Shown piece by piece: positions 33,321 to 45,620 of a stretch of 64,000 nt of DNA. A model generated the notes under the pieces. It was not told the DNA's origin, did not search any database, and was given only the letters and a program-made list of their open reading frames with translations. Made by a program: the position numbers and the translations under genes. This stretch comes from Pontederia crassipes (lineage: Eukaryota; Streptophyta; Magnoliopsida; Commelinales; Pontederiaceae): the NCBI GenBank assembly GCA_030549335.1, contig CM060198.1, positions 40,030,353-40,094,352 on the forward strand, in the 5' to 3' direction. Position 1 is the first letter of the stretch. Every line of letters starts with the position of its first letter.

Positions 33321-34656
33321 ATGACTCACTCCCCATCAATGACTCTTTTCCTGATGATTTTTTTATGGCAATATCAGCTGCCCCTACTCCTTGGTATGCT
33401 GATATTGTTAATTACTTGGCATGTGAGATTATTCCTTCTGACTTGTCCTGTCAACAGAAGAAAAAGTTCTTTCATGACTTGAAGGATTTCTATTGGGATG
33501 ATCCTCTTCTATTCAAAAAGTCCCCTAATGGCATTTTCAGGAGATGTGTATCAGAAGCTGAATTCCAATCAATCTTGTATGAATGTCACTCATCTCCATA
33601 TGGTGGACATGGAGCCACTCAAAAGACTGCTGCCAAGGTGCTACAATCTGATTTCTATTGGCCTTCTTTGTTCAAAGATGCATATATGTATGTGAAGAGT
33701 TGTGATGAATGTCAAAGGTTAGGGTCAATATCAAGGAGGAATGAAATGCCTCAGAATGAGATTTTAGAAGTTGAAATATTTGATGTTTGGTGCATTGATT
33801 ACATGGATACAAATTTATACTACTTGCTATTGACTATGTATCCAAATGGATAGAGGCAATTCCAACTTTAGCTGCTGATTCTAGGGCTGTAGTCAAATTG
33901 TTCAAGGAGATTATCTTCCCAAGATTTGGAATCCCAAGGGTAGTCATAAGTGATAGAGGGAGCCATTTCATTGAAAAGTGTTTTGAGAACCTCCTAAACA
34001 AATATGGAGTTAAGCACAAGGTCTCAACAGCATATCACCCTCAAACAAATGGCCAAGAAGAAATTTCAAATAGGGAAATGAAGGCCATATTGGAGAAAAC
34101 AATATCCTTGACAAGAAAGGATTGGAGTCAAAGGCCAAATGAGACACTTTGGTCATACAGGACAGCATACAAAACTCCAATAGGTTCCTCCCCATATAAG
34201 TTGGTCTATGGGAAAACTTGCCACCTACCAATTGAGATGAAACATAAGGCATATTGGGCAGTGAAGACACTCAATTTTGATATGCAAGCATGTGGACAGA
34301 AAAGGCTTTTAAAAATGGATGAGTTTGATGAAATTAGACTAAATGCCTACCATAATTCAGAATTCTACAAGCAAAGAACCAAGATATGGCATGATAACAG
34401 AATTCTGAAGAAAGATTTTAAGGTTGGAGACCTTGTGTTGCTTTTCAATTCAAGGCTTAAACTATTTCCTAGAAAATTGAAATTAAGGTGGAGTGGACCC
34501 TTCAAAGTCCACAAAATTTATCCTTATGGAGCTGTGGACCTTCTGAATGATAAAGATGATGTATTCAAGGTCAATGGACAGAGGTTGAAACTATATAATC
34601 TCACAGCTCAAGATTCAGCTAAGGAGGTGCTGAAATTGCAAGATTTGCCTAGCTGA
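33321..34656 (+). pseudogene. Integrase of element B
   Basis: Joins element DNA to the target. The zinc-binding region has [12 protein letters not shown] and [11 protein letters not shown]. The first catalytic Asp is in [10 protein letters not shown] (usually WGIDFMGPF) near 33800, followed by a frameshift near 33845. The second is in VVISDRGSHFIEKCF, and the Glu lies in HPQTNGQEEISNREMK. The C terminus has the GPF motif (LKLRWSGPFKVHKIYPYG) and no chromodomain, as expected for Athila. Stop at 34654. Broken only by the one shift. Confidence 0.9.
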
Positions 34657-36173
34657 ATTCAAGTGGAAAGATGTCTAGCCAAAGACATTAAAGAAAGGCA
34701 CTTCTTGGAAGGTAACCCAAGCCATTTTACACTTAACATTTCTGTTTTGCAGGAATAAAGAAGGAAGGAATCAGATCCATCCACAAATTGACAAGAAGGG
34801 AGTACCCCTACCCTTAATTTTATTTTTTCTCACTGAAATCCTATTGATAACTGATATTATCTTTTCATTCATGCTGAAATCATCATGTTAATATCTGAAT
34901 CATCATGCATATCAGTTGTCCCAATCTATCTTAGCTGAATTTCAGTACCAATTTAGTGAATCTCATTGCATTATTGAGTTATGCATCCTAAAATTCTAAT
35001 ATTGCATATTAAACTAATATCTCCTGTTTCTCTGCAGAAATTACTACAAATCATGAAGTATGGAAGCCCTGAAGACTTAGATTGCAATGCAAGACCCATG
35101 GGAAGGGATCAAATGCACAATTCCATATATTTCATACCCTCCCAACCATCTCCCTTGCCTTAATTTTCAACACTGTGGACAGTGTTGAAGCTAAGCTTGG
35201 GGGAGGAAACCTGGTGCTTTTCTAACCTTTTCACCATATTTTCAATCTACTTTAATGTTTATATCATCAATTACCACCAGGTTATCATTGTTTGAACAAG
35301 TTATCACTAGGTTATCACTACTTATCACTCGGTTATCAATTTTTGGGCTCAACTCAACTCTGAATTTATTTTGACTCTGAAATGGGTAGAATACTTCACT
35401 ATGATAGTTGGTACACTTCAATACCAAGTGGCCAACTTGGCCATTAGCCTTCTTGCTTTAATTGGCTATTCAATTCAGATGCACTTGAACCAATTTTCAG
35501 CTGAAAATTTTTCCTTTCTGTGGGTCACACTAGTTGATACTTATGGATTGAATTAGTAATATCAGATGTCTAGAAGGGAGTCAAGGCTCTTGCTGCCAAG
35601 TTAAATAAGAAAACTTCACTTTTTGGATAAAGGGATCCAAACTATACTTGAGTTTGAACTATTGCTCTCTTCATGAATAGGATAGAAAAAGAAATATGGA
35701 GAAAAGAAAAAAGTGAAAAGTTGCATTTTGCATTGCATGCATGCATAAATAAAGAGAGTGAAATTCCATAAAGGAACCTCTCCTGAATAAAGTCAGGATT
35801 TTTATCCTGTGATTAGCATGAATAAAAATTAGTCCTTGACCTATTTACTTGCATTTCATGAATAAAAGTCAGGTGTTAAACCTGTTTAAGCAATAAAAAT
35901 CTGTTCATGAAGAGATTTGTAGTTCAACCCCTTTGTAAAGTTGACAATTCCTACAATTCAAATATGTGATTGCTAGTACTTCTTTCATGGCTTAAATTTG
36001 CTTTAGCCTCTGTGATTCCCTAGCTAAAAATTGAGTTTTTGGAAAGAATGAAGTGTTGGCAAAGTGGAAAACTCATTGGATTTAATTCAGCTGAGTTTTA
36101 CTTCATTTGTGGACTGTTAATTCAAGTTTGTCCTTAATTTTTGAATGTTTTTCTTGAGGACAAGCAAAAGGCT
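34657..36173 (+). other. 3' noncoding region of element B
   Basis: About 1.5 kb between integrase and polypurine tract, without a supported frame; Athila relatives sometimes have an env-like gene here. It aligns with the corresponding parts of E and F. Shared landmarks are CACTTCTTGGAAGGTAACCC (34700), a palindrome plus internal purine tract (35171-35206), and blocks such as AGGATTTTTATCCTGTGA (35805). Confidence 0.8.
35171..35206 (+). promoter_or_regulatory. Palindrome and internal polypurine tract
   Basis: CACTGTGGACAGTG (six-base arms, two-base centre, 35171-35184) is followed eight bases later by AAGCTTGGGGGAGG (35193-35206), a near copy of the true tract at 36174. Both parts recur in E (50850-50863; 50872-50885). 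F keeps the tract (61308-61321) with a decayed palindrome. It may be a second plus-strand primer; function inferred. Confidence 0.5.
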
Positions 36174-36188
36174 AAGCTTGGGGGAGTT
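36174..36188 (+). other. Polypurine tract of element B
   Basis: AAGCTTGGGGGAGTT directly before the TGATCAC start of the 3' LTR. E (51861-51873) and F (62286-62300) have the same tract. Confidence 0.85.
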
Positions 36189-38820
36189 TGATCACTAGCT
36201 GATCATAGTACGTTTTTAACCCATTTTCTATTCAAATCATATATATCGAGCCGCTATATTGCCCAACTTTTGGCCAATTGTGTTTGGAATGCATGGATTG
36301 TGATAACTAGTTGATCTTCCTTATTTTATACTTAATTCCATGTGCATAGAAGTTCTGAAATGCTAAAATCCATATAAAATTCAATTCTATGCCAAGTTAT
36401 CATTTTTAGGACAAGTTATCATTTCAATAGGCCAAGTTATCATTATTTTGAGTGAACTAATTTTCAACGATTTTCTTGCCCTAAATCCATTACTATCATG
36501 AATGAATCATATTTGGATGATCATATCTCAACTTTTGCAAAATTTTAAGTCCATTTGAACAAGTTATCATTTTTCCAATGCCAAGTTAACGTTAAAGGGT
36601 AAAACTATCATTTTGATATGCAAAACTGTCAAATCTGCACAAAGGCATTAAGCAATCATTATATTATTATTCTAATTCATTGCTGTTCAAATATGATCAC
36701 ATTTGGAAAACCACAACAAAAGTTATGACAAGTTATCATTTTTAAGGCATTAAGTTATCGTTTTGGCACCCAAGTTATCATTCCTATGAAATCTTATTCA
36801 TATTTGATTTCTGACTTCACTCACTTGCCACCCTAATCCATTTGATGCCTTTAATGCTCTGAACCACCCATATTTGGACATTTTCCAAGATATATTCAAA
36901 GTTATCATTTCGGGTATTGATATGTTATCATTTTTAACCTTGGTTTACAACTCTGCACAACACTAAATCCTACTTGATGTTTGAGTTGACCCCAGTGGCT
37001 TTCCTTATTCTTATTTTTTCATTTCCTATATGAGGACTTTGATGCTTGGTGTTCTACCTCTTCTAGCAGGGAAAACAAAGTGCAAAAAACTGGAAAAAGT
37101 AAGGGGGGGGGACAACTACTTTTGCTGTCCAAAAAGCTATCTTCTACAGCTGATTCCAGGTCCAGAGGACACTTGGCACAACCAAGGCATAAGGAATTAT
37201 CTGATGCTGATCTAAAGGTGATTAAAGGTCAGATATAATCTGAAAACCTTAGGAAAGAAAGGGGGGTCGGCCAATTGCAGGATTGGAGCAGGAGGCAGCA
37301 AGGGTTTGGAGCAAAGAAGAGGACTGAAGTGCTGCTGGAAATCCTGTCGACAAGAGCCAATCCAGGATGATTTATCTAAGTTTTTAACTCTATCTTGTAT
37401 CTGTGTAAATATGAGGAACTAAATTCCATGCCTCTTAGGATAGGGTAGTAGTCTAATATATGTTGTGGATGGATTAGGGACAAAACTGATTTCCTCATTT
37501 GAATCAAGTTCTGAATTAATTCTGAATTCTGTATAAATCTGAATTTATTCTTGTCATTGGAAACTCCTACTTGTATTTACAACTGAGAAGTTGTCATTTG
37601 GTATAATCTTTGTTTAGAAATGAGCAAAGAACCCATGCCAAGTTTCTGGATTCCTTTTTTATTGAAAATCTGATTTCTATTTTTTCCTTTGCTGATTTCC
37701 TGAATCTTTGGATTCTGATTTGCTGTTGTAAACCCTTGATATCATTAAATCACTGAGAAGTGAATCCTAGGGATACTTTGTTATTCAGAGATGAACCAAA
37801 GAGCAATGGAAAATCTGAATTCCAATGAGTGATATGTGCTGAATTTCAATGTTTGCTAGGTGTTGATTTCTGAATTTTCTGGTTGCTGAAATCCTTAAAT
37901 TGTGAAACCTGCCTTGTTATTGTTAAAGCCCTGGTTTCATTAATCACTGAGAGGTGATTTTAAGGTTGTCTTGATGTTCAGAGATGGACCAAGAATGCAA
38001 TGACATTGCTGAATTCCCATATGAAATGTAGATGCTGATTTCATTCAATCCCTTGGTAAAAATGTGGATTTCATTTGAATTTGCAGCTGAGAGGCTGATT
38101 TAAAATCCTCTTGTAGTTTAGAGATAAACCAAGAAGCATTTGTATCAATATTGAATTGATTTCATCCCTGTTTAGTTGATTGAAACATTTCCCTCATTTT
38201 CAAAGTGCAAGTTGAAAGTTATCATTTCAGATTTCACTAAATTACTGAAATTCAGCAAGGAACTAAACTTTTGAACTTAATATTGACTTGATTTCAGTGA
38301 GGACCTTTTCTAATTCAACTTAACTAATTAATCATATGAGAGTATGATGATTACTTCTGGTTTATATTGCTGTGATAACAGCCCATTTTCAAGTTGGATT
38401 AAAATTGACACATATTGATAACTTGTTCCATTCCATCCATAATTAAGTTAGATGAACCCCAACTTCTAGGAGAACCTTCCTCATTGATAGTTAAACTCTT
38501 TGAGCCTCTAGTTTAACATTTACAATTCAGTTTTGATAACCTTTCAAAAATCCAAAAATAGTTATCATTTTTGCCATTTAAAGAAATCAGTTTGAACTTT
38601 CTTTAAATTTCTTGGAATTTTAACTTTAGTTAAGGCTAATCTGGATTGTTTAGGGAGTCTTAGGCTTCAAATCACTGTGGATACGACATTTGAGTAGACT
38701 ACAATTGACCTGTATATTTGCAGTAGAAAGTGAATTAGGGAGTTGAAACAAAAATTAAAAAAATGACTTTTGACCCAAAAATCAGCAAGTTATCACTCAA
38801 CCCCTCAATATCACTTATCA
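36189..38820 (+). repeat. 3' LTR of element B
   Basis: 2632 bp, ending ATATCACTTATCA before the TGGTG duplication. About 97-98% like the 5' LTR up to 37685, then clearly of the A/E type, e.g. GCTGATTTAAAATCCTCTTG (38092) as GCTTATTTAAAATCCTCTTG in E, and GTGATAACAGCCCATTTTCA (38371) as GTGATAACAGGCCATTTCAA in E. Confidence 0.95.
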
Positions 38821-38825
38821 TGGTG
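38821..38825. repeat. Target site duplication of element B, right (TGGTG)
   Basis: Identical to 26661-26665. Confidence 0.95.
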
Positions 38826-41115
38826 CCATCTTGATGGAAAATCATAACTATTGTTATAGGCAAACTCAGCTAGATCAAGGTGTCCGTCCCAGTTGCCTTA
38901 CCAATCTATAACACATGTTCTCAGCATGTCTTCCAAGGTCTGAATAGTTCTGCAATCTTGTGCCAAAAGCATGCTGCAATCCTCTCTAGAACCTAACTAT
39001 AAATGTAGGGACTCTATCCAATAGAATGGAAATAGGAATCCCGTGTAATCAGATTATCTCATCCACATACAACTTCACCATGTTTGCAGCTGACTACCTC
39101 ACCTTGTAGGATAAGAAGTGAGCTTACTTGGTCAGTCTATCCACAATAACTCAGATGGCATCGTGACCCCACTATGTCTTGGGAATACCCACAATGAAGT
39201 CCATTGTGATCTCCTCCCACATCCACTGTGGGATGGGTAATGGGTTCAACAATCCAGGTGGCTTCTAGTGCTCAATCTTGACCTATTGATAGACCAAGCA
39301 CTTGGAGACAAATTCTGTCGCTTCTTTTCTAATGTCCTTCCACCAAAATGTCCTTTGCAGGTCTTTGAATATTTTAGTGGTTCCATGATGGATAGAAAAT
39401 TATGAATTGTGACATTCAGTCAGAATTTCTTCCTTGAGCTTTCTATTTTCATATATCCATAATATGTCTTGAAACCTGATGGTCCCATCTTCATCAATCC
39501 TATAATATGAGTGTCCTTTCTCACGCAGAGCCTTCATGTCTTTGTATTCTGAGTCCTCCTTCTGTGCTTGTGCAATCCTTGCTACCAAATCAAGATGAAT
39601 AACACAATGCATCATCAGCTTTCCTTGAGTACTTCAATGAGAGTCCACTTGTAGACTCTTAGACATACCACTGACCCTTTCCATTTCCTGCTTAAGACAT
39701 CTGCAATAGAGTTAGCTTTCCCTAGATGATAGAGAATACCAACTCATAGTTTTTTAAGAATTGTTGCAACCTTTTTTGTCTCATGTTAAGTTCCTTCTGA
39801 GTTAACACATGTGTGAGACTTTTGTGGTCAGTAAAGACTTTAAACTCCTCACCATATAGATAGTGACACCATATTTTCAAGGCAAACACTATTGGTGTCA
39901 ACTTCAAGTCATGAGTAGGATAGTTCCTCTCATGTGACTTGAGTTGTCTGGAGGCATAAGCCACCACTCTTCCATGTTGCACCAATACACAGCCCAGTCC
40001 AGTTCCACTTGCATCATTGTACACTGTGTACCTACCCTCTAACTCTTGTGGGAATTATTAGCACTAGTGTTGTGGTAAGTTTCTTCTTCAATTCCAAGAA
40101 AATGTCTTCACACTTTTGTGTCCAATTGAACTTCTTTCCTTTCCTAGTCAATTTTGTCATAGGTGCAGCAATTTTGGAGAAGTCATGGATGAACATTCTA
40201 TAATAGCTGGCTAATCTAAAAAAACTTTTGATCTCTGTCACCATCTTTGATCTTTCCCAATTGATGATAGCTTCAACCTTTGTTGGGTCCATTGAAATCC
40301 CTTCTTTTGAAACTATGTGGTCCGAGAACATCACTTGCCCAAGAAAACTGGTGCTGCCTTAAAGTCTACCAGGATATCATCCACGAACACAATAACAAAT
40401 CTATCGAGATGAGGCTTGAATATCCTATTCATCAAATTCATAAATGCTACAGGAGCATTTGTTAGTTCAAAAGGCATAACCAAAAATTCATAATGTCCAT
40501 ACCTTGACCTAAATGTCCTCTTATCAATGTCCTCATCAGCTACCCTGAGCTGATGGTATCCACTTCTCAAATCAATCTTTGAGAAGACCGATGTTGTGGA
40601 CAATTGGTCGAATATATCATGACTCCTGGCTAGGGGATATTTGTTCTTGATGGTCACTTTATTCAGCTTCCTATAATCTATGCACAGTCTTAGTGCCCCA
40701 TTCTTCTTCTTCACAAATAGGTCAGGGTGCAACCCGTGGGGACACACTAGGCCTGATGAATCCTCTATCCAGCAATTTCTGCAGTTGAGTCTTCAACTCC
40801 ATTTCCGCTAGTGCCATTATGTATGAAGGTTTTGAGATAGGAGCCATCCCTGGTATGAGTTCAATGTGGAAGTCCATTTCCCTTTCCGGAGGTAATCCTG
40901 GGAGTTCATCGAGAAATACATCAAGAAAATCCCTAACCACTTTGTGTTCTTGTAGTAGCTTGGGTTGGAAATCACTCTTGATGATGCTTGCTAAAAATCC
41001 TCAGCAGCCCTTGTTCAACATTTTGGTTGCCTTTACTGAGAAAATCATCATCTTCTTCTCCCTTGATGGAATTTTGCAAAAAATCACAGAACTACCATAT
41101 TTCTTGTCTATCTAG
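38826..41115 (-). pseudogene. Element C: Tekay/Del-like pol (RT, RNase H, integrase)
   Basis: On the minus strand from 41115: the protease end (MLNKGCxGFLAS), VVRDFLDVFLDELPGLPPER and FHIELIPGMAPI, RT with [35 protein letters not shown] and FVDDILV (both catalytic Asp present), then a deletion directly after that loop; RNase H with [20 protein letters not shown] and [11 protein letters not shown]; integrase with FVSKCLVYQ and SIKMAP. Several stops and shifts. Gag, protease core and LTR are missing upstream: the element is cut near 41115, beside plus-strand element D. It continues at 26660 beyond element B. Confidence 0.88.
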
Positions 41116-41740
41116 ATCTTCTTTTCTCGACACCTCAAGTAGGCATCATGATAAGATAGCATTGATTTCTTCACTCATTATGATCAAAGTATTACATTGA
41201 ACTCATTAATTTTTCGTTGACATATGATTTATTACTATTATCCTCCTTTCATCAATGAACTCTAAGCTAAATTGTCGTCTCATATTATGATCAAGCTTAT
41301 CTGCTGTTGATTTAATTAGTCCATTGGTTTATTATTCTCCTACTGGGATGCAAAGCCCATCAGATATCGTTTCTCCTGCATTGATTCTGTAGGAAACAAG
41401 TTATGGAAGGATGAGCTAGAACGATAGTTTTTGTTAGTGATGATGATGTGCACATGGGGTGATCCTTGGCTTTTTTTTGTTGTATCACATTGTCTTTTGT
41501 TTCTTTATGAACTCAAGCATTGTATATGTATCATCCGCACTTGATACTCCTTATTTGAAGTACTGTTGAACTCCACTACTCGTTGAATATTCTATTCTTA
41601 TTACTTAAGTTTTCCGCACTTATTTTATTTAGTCAAGAAACTAGTCAAAGTCAGGTTATTGGCCAACTTCATTGCATAGTCAGTATCATCCTCGGGTTGG
41701 ATTCTCGTCACGTGGCGGAGTTCGGTTTAGGGGCGTTACA
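41116..41740 (+). repeat. 5' LTR (3' part) of element D
   Basis: The end GGGGCGTTACA at 41740 is followed at once by the primer site. It contains TTAAGTTTTCCGCACTTATT, typical of Tekay U5. The left boundary is unresolved; the first ~100 bases may belong to the junction with element C. Confidence 0.5.
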
Positions 41741-41744
41741 ATTA

Positions 41745-41756
41745 TGGTATCAGAGC
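41745..41756 (+). other. Primer binding site of element D
   Basis: TGGTATCAGAGC, initiator tRNA-Met type, four bases after the LTR end. Confidence 0.9.
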
Positions 41757-41912
41757 TTAAAGTCGAAACTCTCTTGATGTTTCCATTGTATCCAGAGTCC
41801 CATGTGCACACATCACAAAGCAAGTCGATGTGCCATCCAACCAAATTTCATGTAAGAATCAAAACTCCATATGTCTCATTGTTCCTGAATGCTTGTCTAT
41901 GTATGCATGTAG

Positions 41913-42706
41913 ATGATGACTAGGAGAGCTACTGTTGGGCGTGGCCATGGAGCTAGAGCCCAAAGTGAACTCATAGGGATTATTCTAGAGGCCCAAGGAG
42001 CCCCAACGAGGCAGAGGTCGTGGTCGTGGCCGTGGTCGCGGACGGAGGGTGCAACACCAAGAGGTACATCACGAGGATAGTTATGTCGGTGATAGCCGAT
42101 CATTGTTTCTTCCACCACCACCATCGCCACCATGACCACCTCAACAAGAGTTCCATCTACATCTGGTGTCTTTTGAGGACACTATCCAGGCTTTTCTAAA
42201 GCTCCAGCCTCCACAATTTGATGGCAAAGGAGAAGTTGACAAGGCTAAGCACTGGATCCTCAGCATGACAGAAATGTTCGAGCTGATGAGATGCGCTGAG
42301 GATAGAAAAGTTTTATATGCTACGAGCCGTCTAACTGATCATGCACTGGACTAGTGGAGAACTGTTAGAGCAACTAAGTTTCACGGCTAGAGAGTGATCC
42401 CTTGGCAAAGTTTCTATGGGGCATTTGAGGGACGTTATTTCCCCGAATACCAACGTATCTAGAAACAACGAGAATTTCTGGCACTGTACCAAGGCCAGAT
42501 GTTAGTTGAAGATTATCACATCAAGTTTGTGGAGCTAGAAAGATACAACGCGCTGAGTACGAGTGAAATCCTAAGGGCAGACCAGTTCGCACAAGGCCTA
42601 AGCCCCACCATTAGGAAAAATACATTATCTAGTCATTGCAAGACTTTGAAAGATAGTGTAGAAGAGATTATCAGAGAGAGCAAGAAGAGTTCAAAGAATT
42701 GAGAGG
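41913..42706 (+). pseudogene. gag: Gag of element D
   Basis: It probably starts at the ATG at 41913 (MMTRRATVGRGHGARAQ, the Arg/Gly-rich start usual in Tekay gag). The capsid domain reads FLKLQPPQFDGKGEVDKAKHW, a stop after RLTDHALD, then WQSFYGAFEGRYFPE, LVEDYHIKFVELERYNALST and FAQGLSPTIRKN. At least three stops and two frame changes. Confidence 0.8.
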
Positions 42707-42929
42707 GAAAGCATTGGTACGCTCCATAGAACAATATCAGCAAAGATGGGAGGGTCGCCATTCAGCTAGGGCTCAAGAGCGGCGTAGTAATCATCGTGAC
42801 CAGCATGCAAGGCCTTATCCACCATGCAATGCTCTCCCACCAACAGAGACCACCACAATAGCAGAGGCCTGCTCAACAACAATACTAGCAGCATCCACCT
42901 CAACAACACCAGCGTGCACAACAGGTTAC

Positions 42930-43165
42930 ATGAATTGTAAAAACTCAACAATTTAAAAATAAATGTAATGCTCAAAATAACAAATTCCATTTACAATGTC
43001 AGCTGCCACCGCAATGCCAACAACCTCCTCAAAGCGGAGGTACTTGCAATTTTTGCGGACTGCATCATGCAGGAGAGTGTCGTAGAAGGACTGGCGCTTG
43101 CATCCATTGTTGCAAATTTGGACATCCATGACTGCCCGGATTGTCAAAGGGGCAGTCAAAACTAG
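42930..43165 (+). pseudogene. Nucleocapsid zinc knuckle of element D
   Basis: Gln/Pro-rich sequence (QLPPQCQQPPQSGG) precedes CNFCGLHHAGECRRRTGACI and CCKFGHP. The final Cys of the knuckle is lost through a frameshift at the following base (about 43128). It resembles the knuckle at 25269-25522. Confidence 0.75.
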
Positions 43166-43269
43166 CGTGGCATAAGAGGCGGTAATGCACTAATCCAGGG
43201 CCGAGTTTACAACATGTAAAATGATGCAGAATATAATGACAATGATGTTATTAGAGGTACTCTCCCCAT

Positions 43270-43522
43270 CGTCGGATTACCTGCTATAGTCTTGCTTGAT
43301 TCGGGTGCTACGCACTCGTTTATCTCTTTTAGTTGTGTTGATACTCTAAGACTACCTTTGAGTAATATGAGTTGTAGCATGAATGTGACTACACCAATGG
43401 GCACGTTATATGCGAAGAAGTACATTCCTAATGTACCATTAACAGTGGAAGGCAGGGATTTTTGTACAGATCTTATACTCATACCCATGATGGACTATGA
43501 TGTCATCTTGGGCATGGACTAG
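43270..43522 (+). pseudogene. Aspartic protease of element D
   Basis: Retropepsin motif VLLDSGATHSFISFSCVDTL, then FCTDLILIPMMDYDVILGMD, the canonical end of Tekay protease. A TAG directly after GMD (43520) separates it from RT. The catalytic DSGA is intact. Confidence 0.85.
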
Positions 43523-44995
43523 CTATCTTATCATGATGCATCATTGTTGTGCCAGAAGAAGCAACTTAGCAATGGCGTACAAGACGAGCCACGAGTGATA
43601 GTCAAGGGCATCCCTTCCGACGAGCGCAACGTGTTCGTCTCTCAACGTGTTGCAGGCCTAGAAATGCTTCGAAAGGGCTGCAGAGGCTACTTAGCTAGTG
43701 TGGTCAGCACGGAGATCACTCCAAAGGATCTTCATCAAATAGACGTTGTACGAGATTTTCCAGATGTCTTCCCTGAGGACATCGTTGGATTACCACCACA
43801 AAGGGAGATCAATTTTCGCATCGAGCTACTTCCGAGGATGACTCCAATTTTCAATGCACCATATCGCATGGCACCAGCAGAGATGCACGAGCTCAAGAAG
43901 CAAATACAAGAATTGCTCGATAAAGGCTTTATAAGACCCAGCGTCTTGGGGTGCACCAGTCTTGTTCATGAAAAAGAAGGATGGCTCGCCTCAGTTGTGC
44001 ATCAACTATAGGATGCTTAAAATTTTACAGTGAAGAACAAGTATCTGCTTCCATGCATCGATGATCTCTTCGACCAATTCTCCTAAGTGGCAGTCTTCTC
44101 TATGATAGACTTACGGAGCAGTTACCACTAGATTAGAGCAGTTGAAAGTGATATACCAAAAACTGCTTTTCGGTCCAGGTATGGCCATTATGAGTTTCTT
44201 GTTATGCCTTTTGGACTAACAAACTCCCCGACAACTTTTGTGGATCTCATGAATAGGGTGTCCAGGCCTTACCTCGATCAATTTGTCATCGCCTTTGTCG
44301 ATGACATTTTGATATACTCATCGAATACAGAAGAACATAAACATCATCTCAGAATTGTGTTAGAAACACTCAGGCAGCATCGGTTATATGCCATGTTATC
44401 AAAATGCGAGTTCTGGCTAAGGAAGATCATGTTCCACGGGCACATTGTCTCAAAGCAAGGCATTGCAATAGATCCGACTAAAGTCGAAGCAGTGGCAAAT
44501 TGGTCGCAGCCAAAGAACATCACTGAAATTCGTAGCTTTTTGGGACATGCTGGCTACTACCATCGCTTCATTAGGGATTTCTCTAAGATTGCCGCGCCAC
44601 TCATAAATCTAACAAGAAAAGGGGTGAAGTTTATTTGGTCCCAAAAGTGCAAGCAAAGCTTCCAAGAGGTAAAAACTCAACTGACGATAGCTCCAATACT
44701 CACCATCCCTTCTGGTAACGGAGGGTTTGTCGTATGCAGTGATGCTTGCGGCACTGGGCTTGGTTGTGTACCCATGCAACACGGCAAGGTCGTCGCCTAT
44801 GCTTCTAGGCAACTAAAGAAGAATGAGGTGAACTACCCTACCCATGACCTAGAGTTGGCGGCAGTGGTCTTCGTCTTAAAACTATGGAGGCATTATTTGG
44901 ATGGCGAGACATTTGAGGTCTTCACATGTCATAAAAGCCTAAAGCATATCTTTGATCAACGTAACCTGAGCATGAGGCTATGTAGATGTCATTAA
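43523..44995 (+). pseudogene. RT and RNase H of element D
   Basis: LRKGCRGYLASVV and VVRDFPDVFPEDIVGLPP lead to RT. A frameshift falls near 43955-44010 (FIRPS / CINYRMLK). [32 protein letters not shown] and [10 protein letters not shown] (catalytic Asp pair intact) follow, then [37 protein letters not shown] and RNase H ([26 protein letters not shown]). In the third RNase H motif FTCHKSL the catalytic Asp is Cys. A deletion after MRLC removes the end of the domain. Confidence 0.88.
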
Positions 44996-45215
44996 TTACC
45001 ACCCCGGTAATGCGAATACCATGGAAGATGCACTGAACCGCAAGTGCAAAGGCTCATCAGCCTTCATGAGGTTGCGTGAACATGAGATACTAGAAGAATT
45101 CAGCAGTTCACATCCCGTACTTGGTCCAAATGTATCACTATGGATGATGCATCAGCTCCAACCCAATTTGGTGAATAGGATTATAGCTGCCGAATCAAGA
45201 GATGATGAGTACTAG

Positions 45216-45620
45216 CATCTAATCAAGAGATGTCAGCACGAGACTGATGACTTCAAAGTTCTCGCCAACGGTGGAATTAGATTTAGGGGCCGGCTATGGG
45301 TCCCTAGTGACGCAGCTCTTATGCGTGAAGTTATGGATGAGTGCCACAAGTCTGAGTTCGCTATACATTGTGGTAGTACCAAGATGTATAAAGACATTCA
45401 ATGCAACTTTCGGTGGAATGATATGAAGAGAGAGATAGAATACTATGTCTTGAAATGCTTAGTGTGCCAACAGGTGAAGATTGAGCATCAAAGCCCTTAT
45501 GGATCACTTAAGTCACTCGAGATTCCAAAATGGAAGTGGGAAAAGATTACCATGGACTTTGTGTCCAATCTACCTAGGACAAAAAAGGGACATGATGTAA
45601 TGTCCACGATTTGCTTCATG
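45216..45620 (+). pseudogene. Integrase N terminus of element D
   Basis: MREVMDECHKSEFAIHCGST and [19 protein letters not shown] form the zinc-binding region. IPKWKWEKITMDFVSNLP holds the first catalytic Asp. The reading degenerates after KKGHDVMSTI, where element D ends. Confidence 0.85.

Larger units (their letters stand above)
26666..38820 (+). mobile_element. Element B: complete but decayed Athila-like retrotransposon
   Basis: A 12,155-bp element with 5' LTR, degraded tRNA-Asp primer site, gag, protease, RT, RNase H, integrase, 1.5 kb of 3' noncoding sequence, polypurine tract and 3' LTR, between TGGTG duplications. Gag and protease share one frame. Stops (31027, 31504), frameshifts (near 32068, 32220, 33845), a deletion in RT and a mutated RT active site make it non-functional now. 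There is no env-like frame and no chromodomain. It sits in minus-strand Tekay element C. Confidence 0.95.
41116..45620 (+). mobile_element. Element D: Tekay/Del-like chromovirus, 3'-truncated
   Basis: Plus-strand order: LTR end, primer site, gag, nucleocapsid knuckle, protease, RT, RNase H, integrase start. It stops abruptly near 45616, just after the first catalytic Asp of integrase, where another LTR family takes over. Every gene has stops or shifts. Elements C and D share protein motifs and lie back to back in opposite orientation. Confidence 0.85.

Noticed and set aside
34981..35556. Possible env-like gene downstream of B integrase
   Set aside because: Only short unrelated frames, not conserved in E and F, no signal peptide or membrane segment.
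41897..42139. Minus-strand frame opposite element D gag start
   Set aside because: Shadow of the Arg/Gly-rich gag start on the plus strand.
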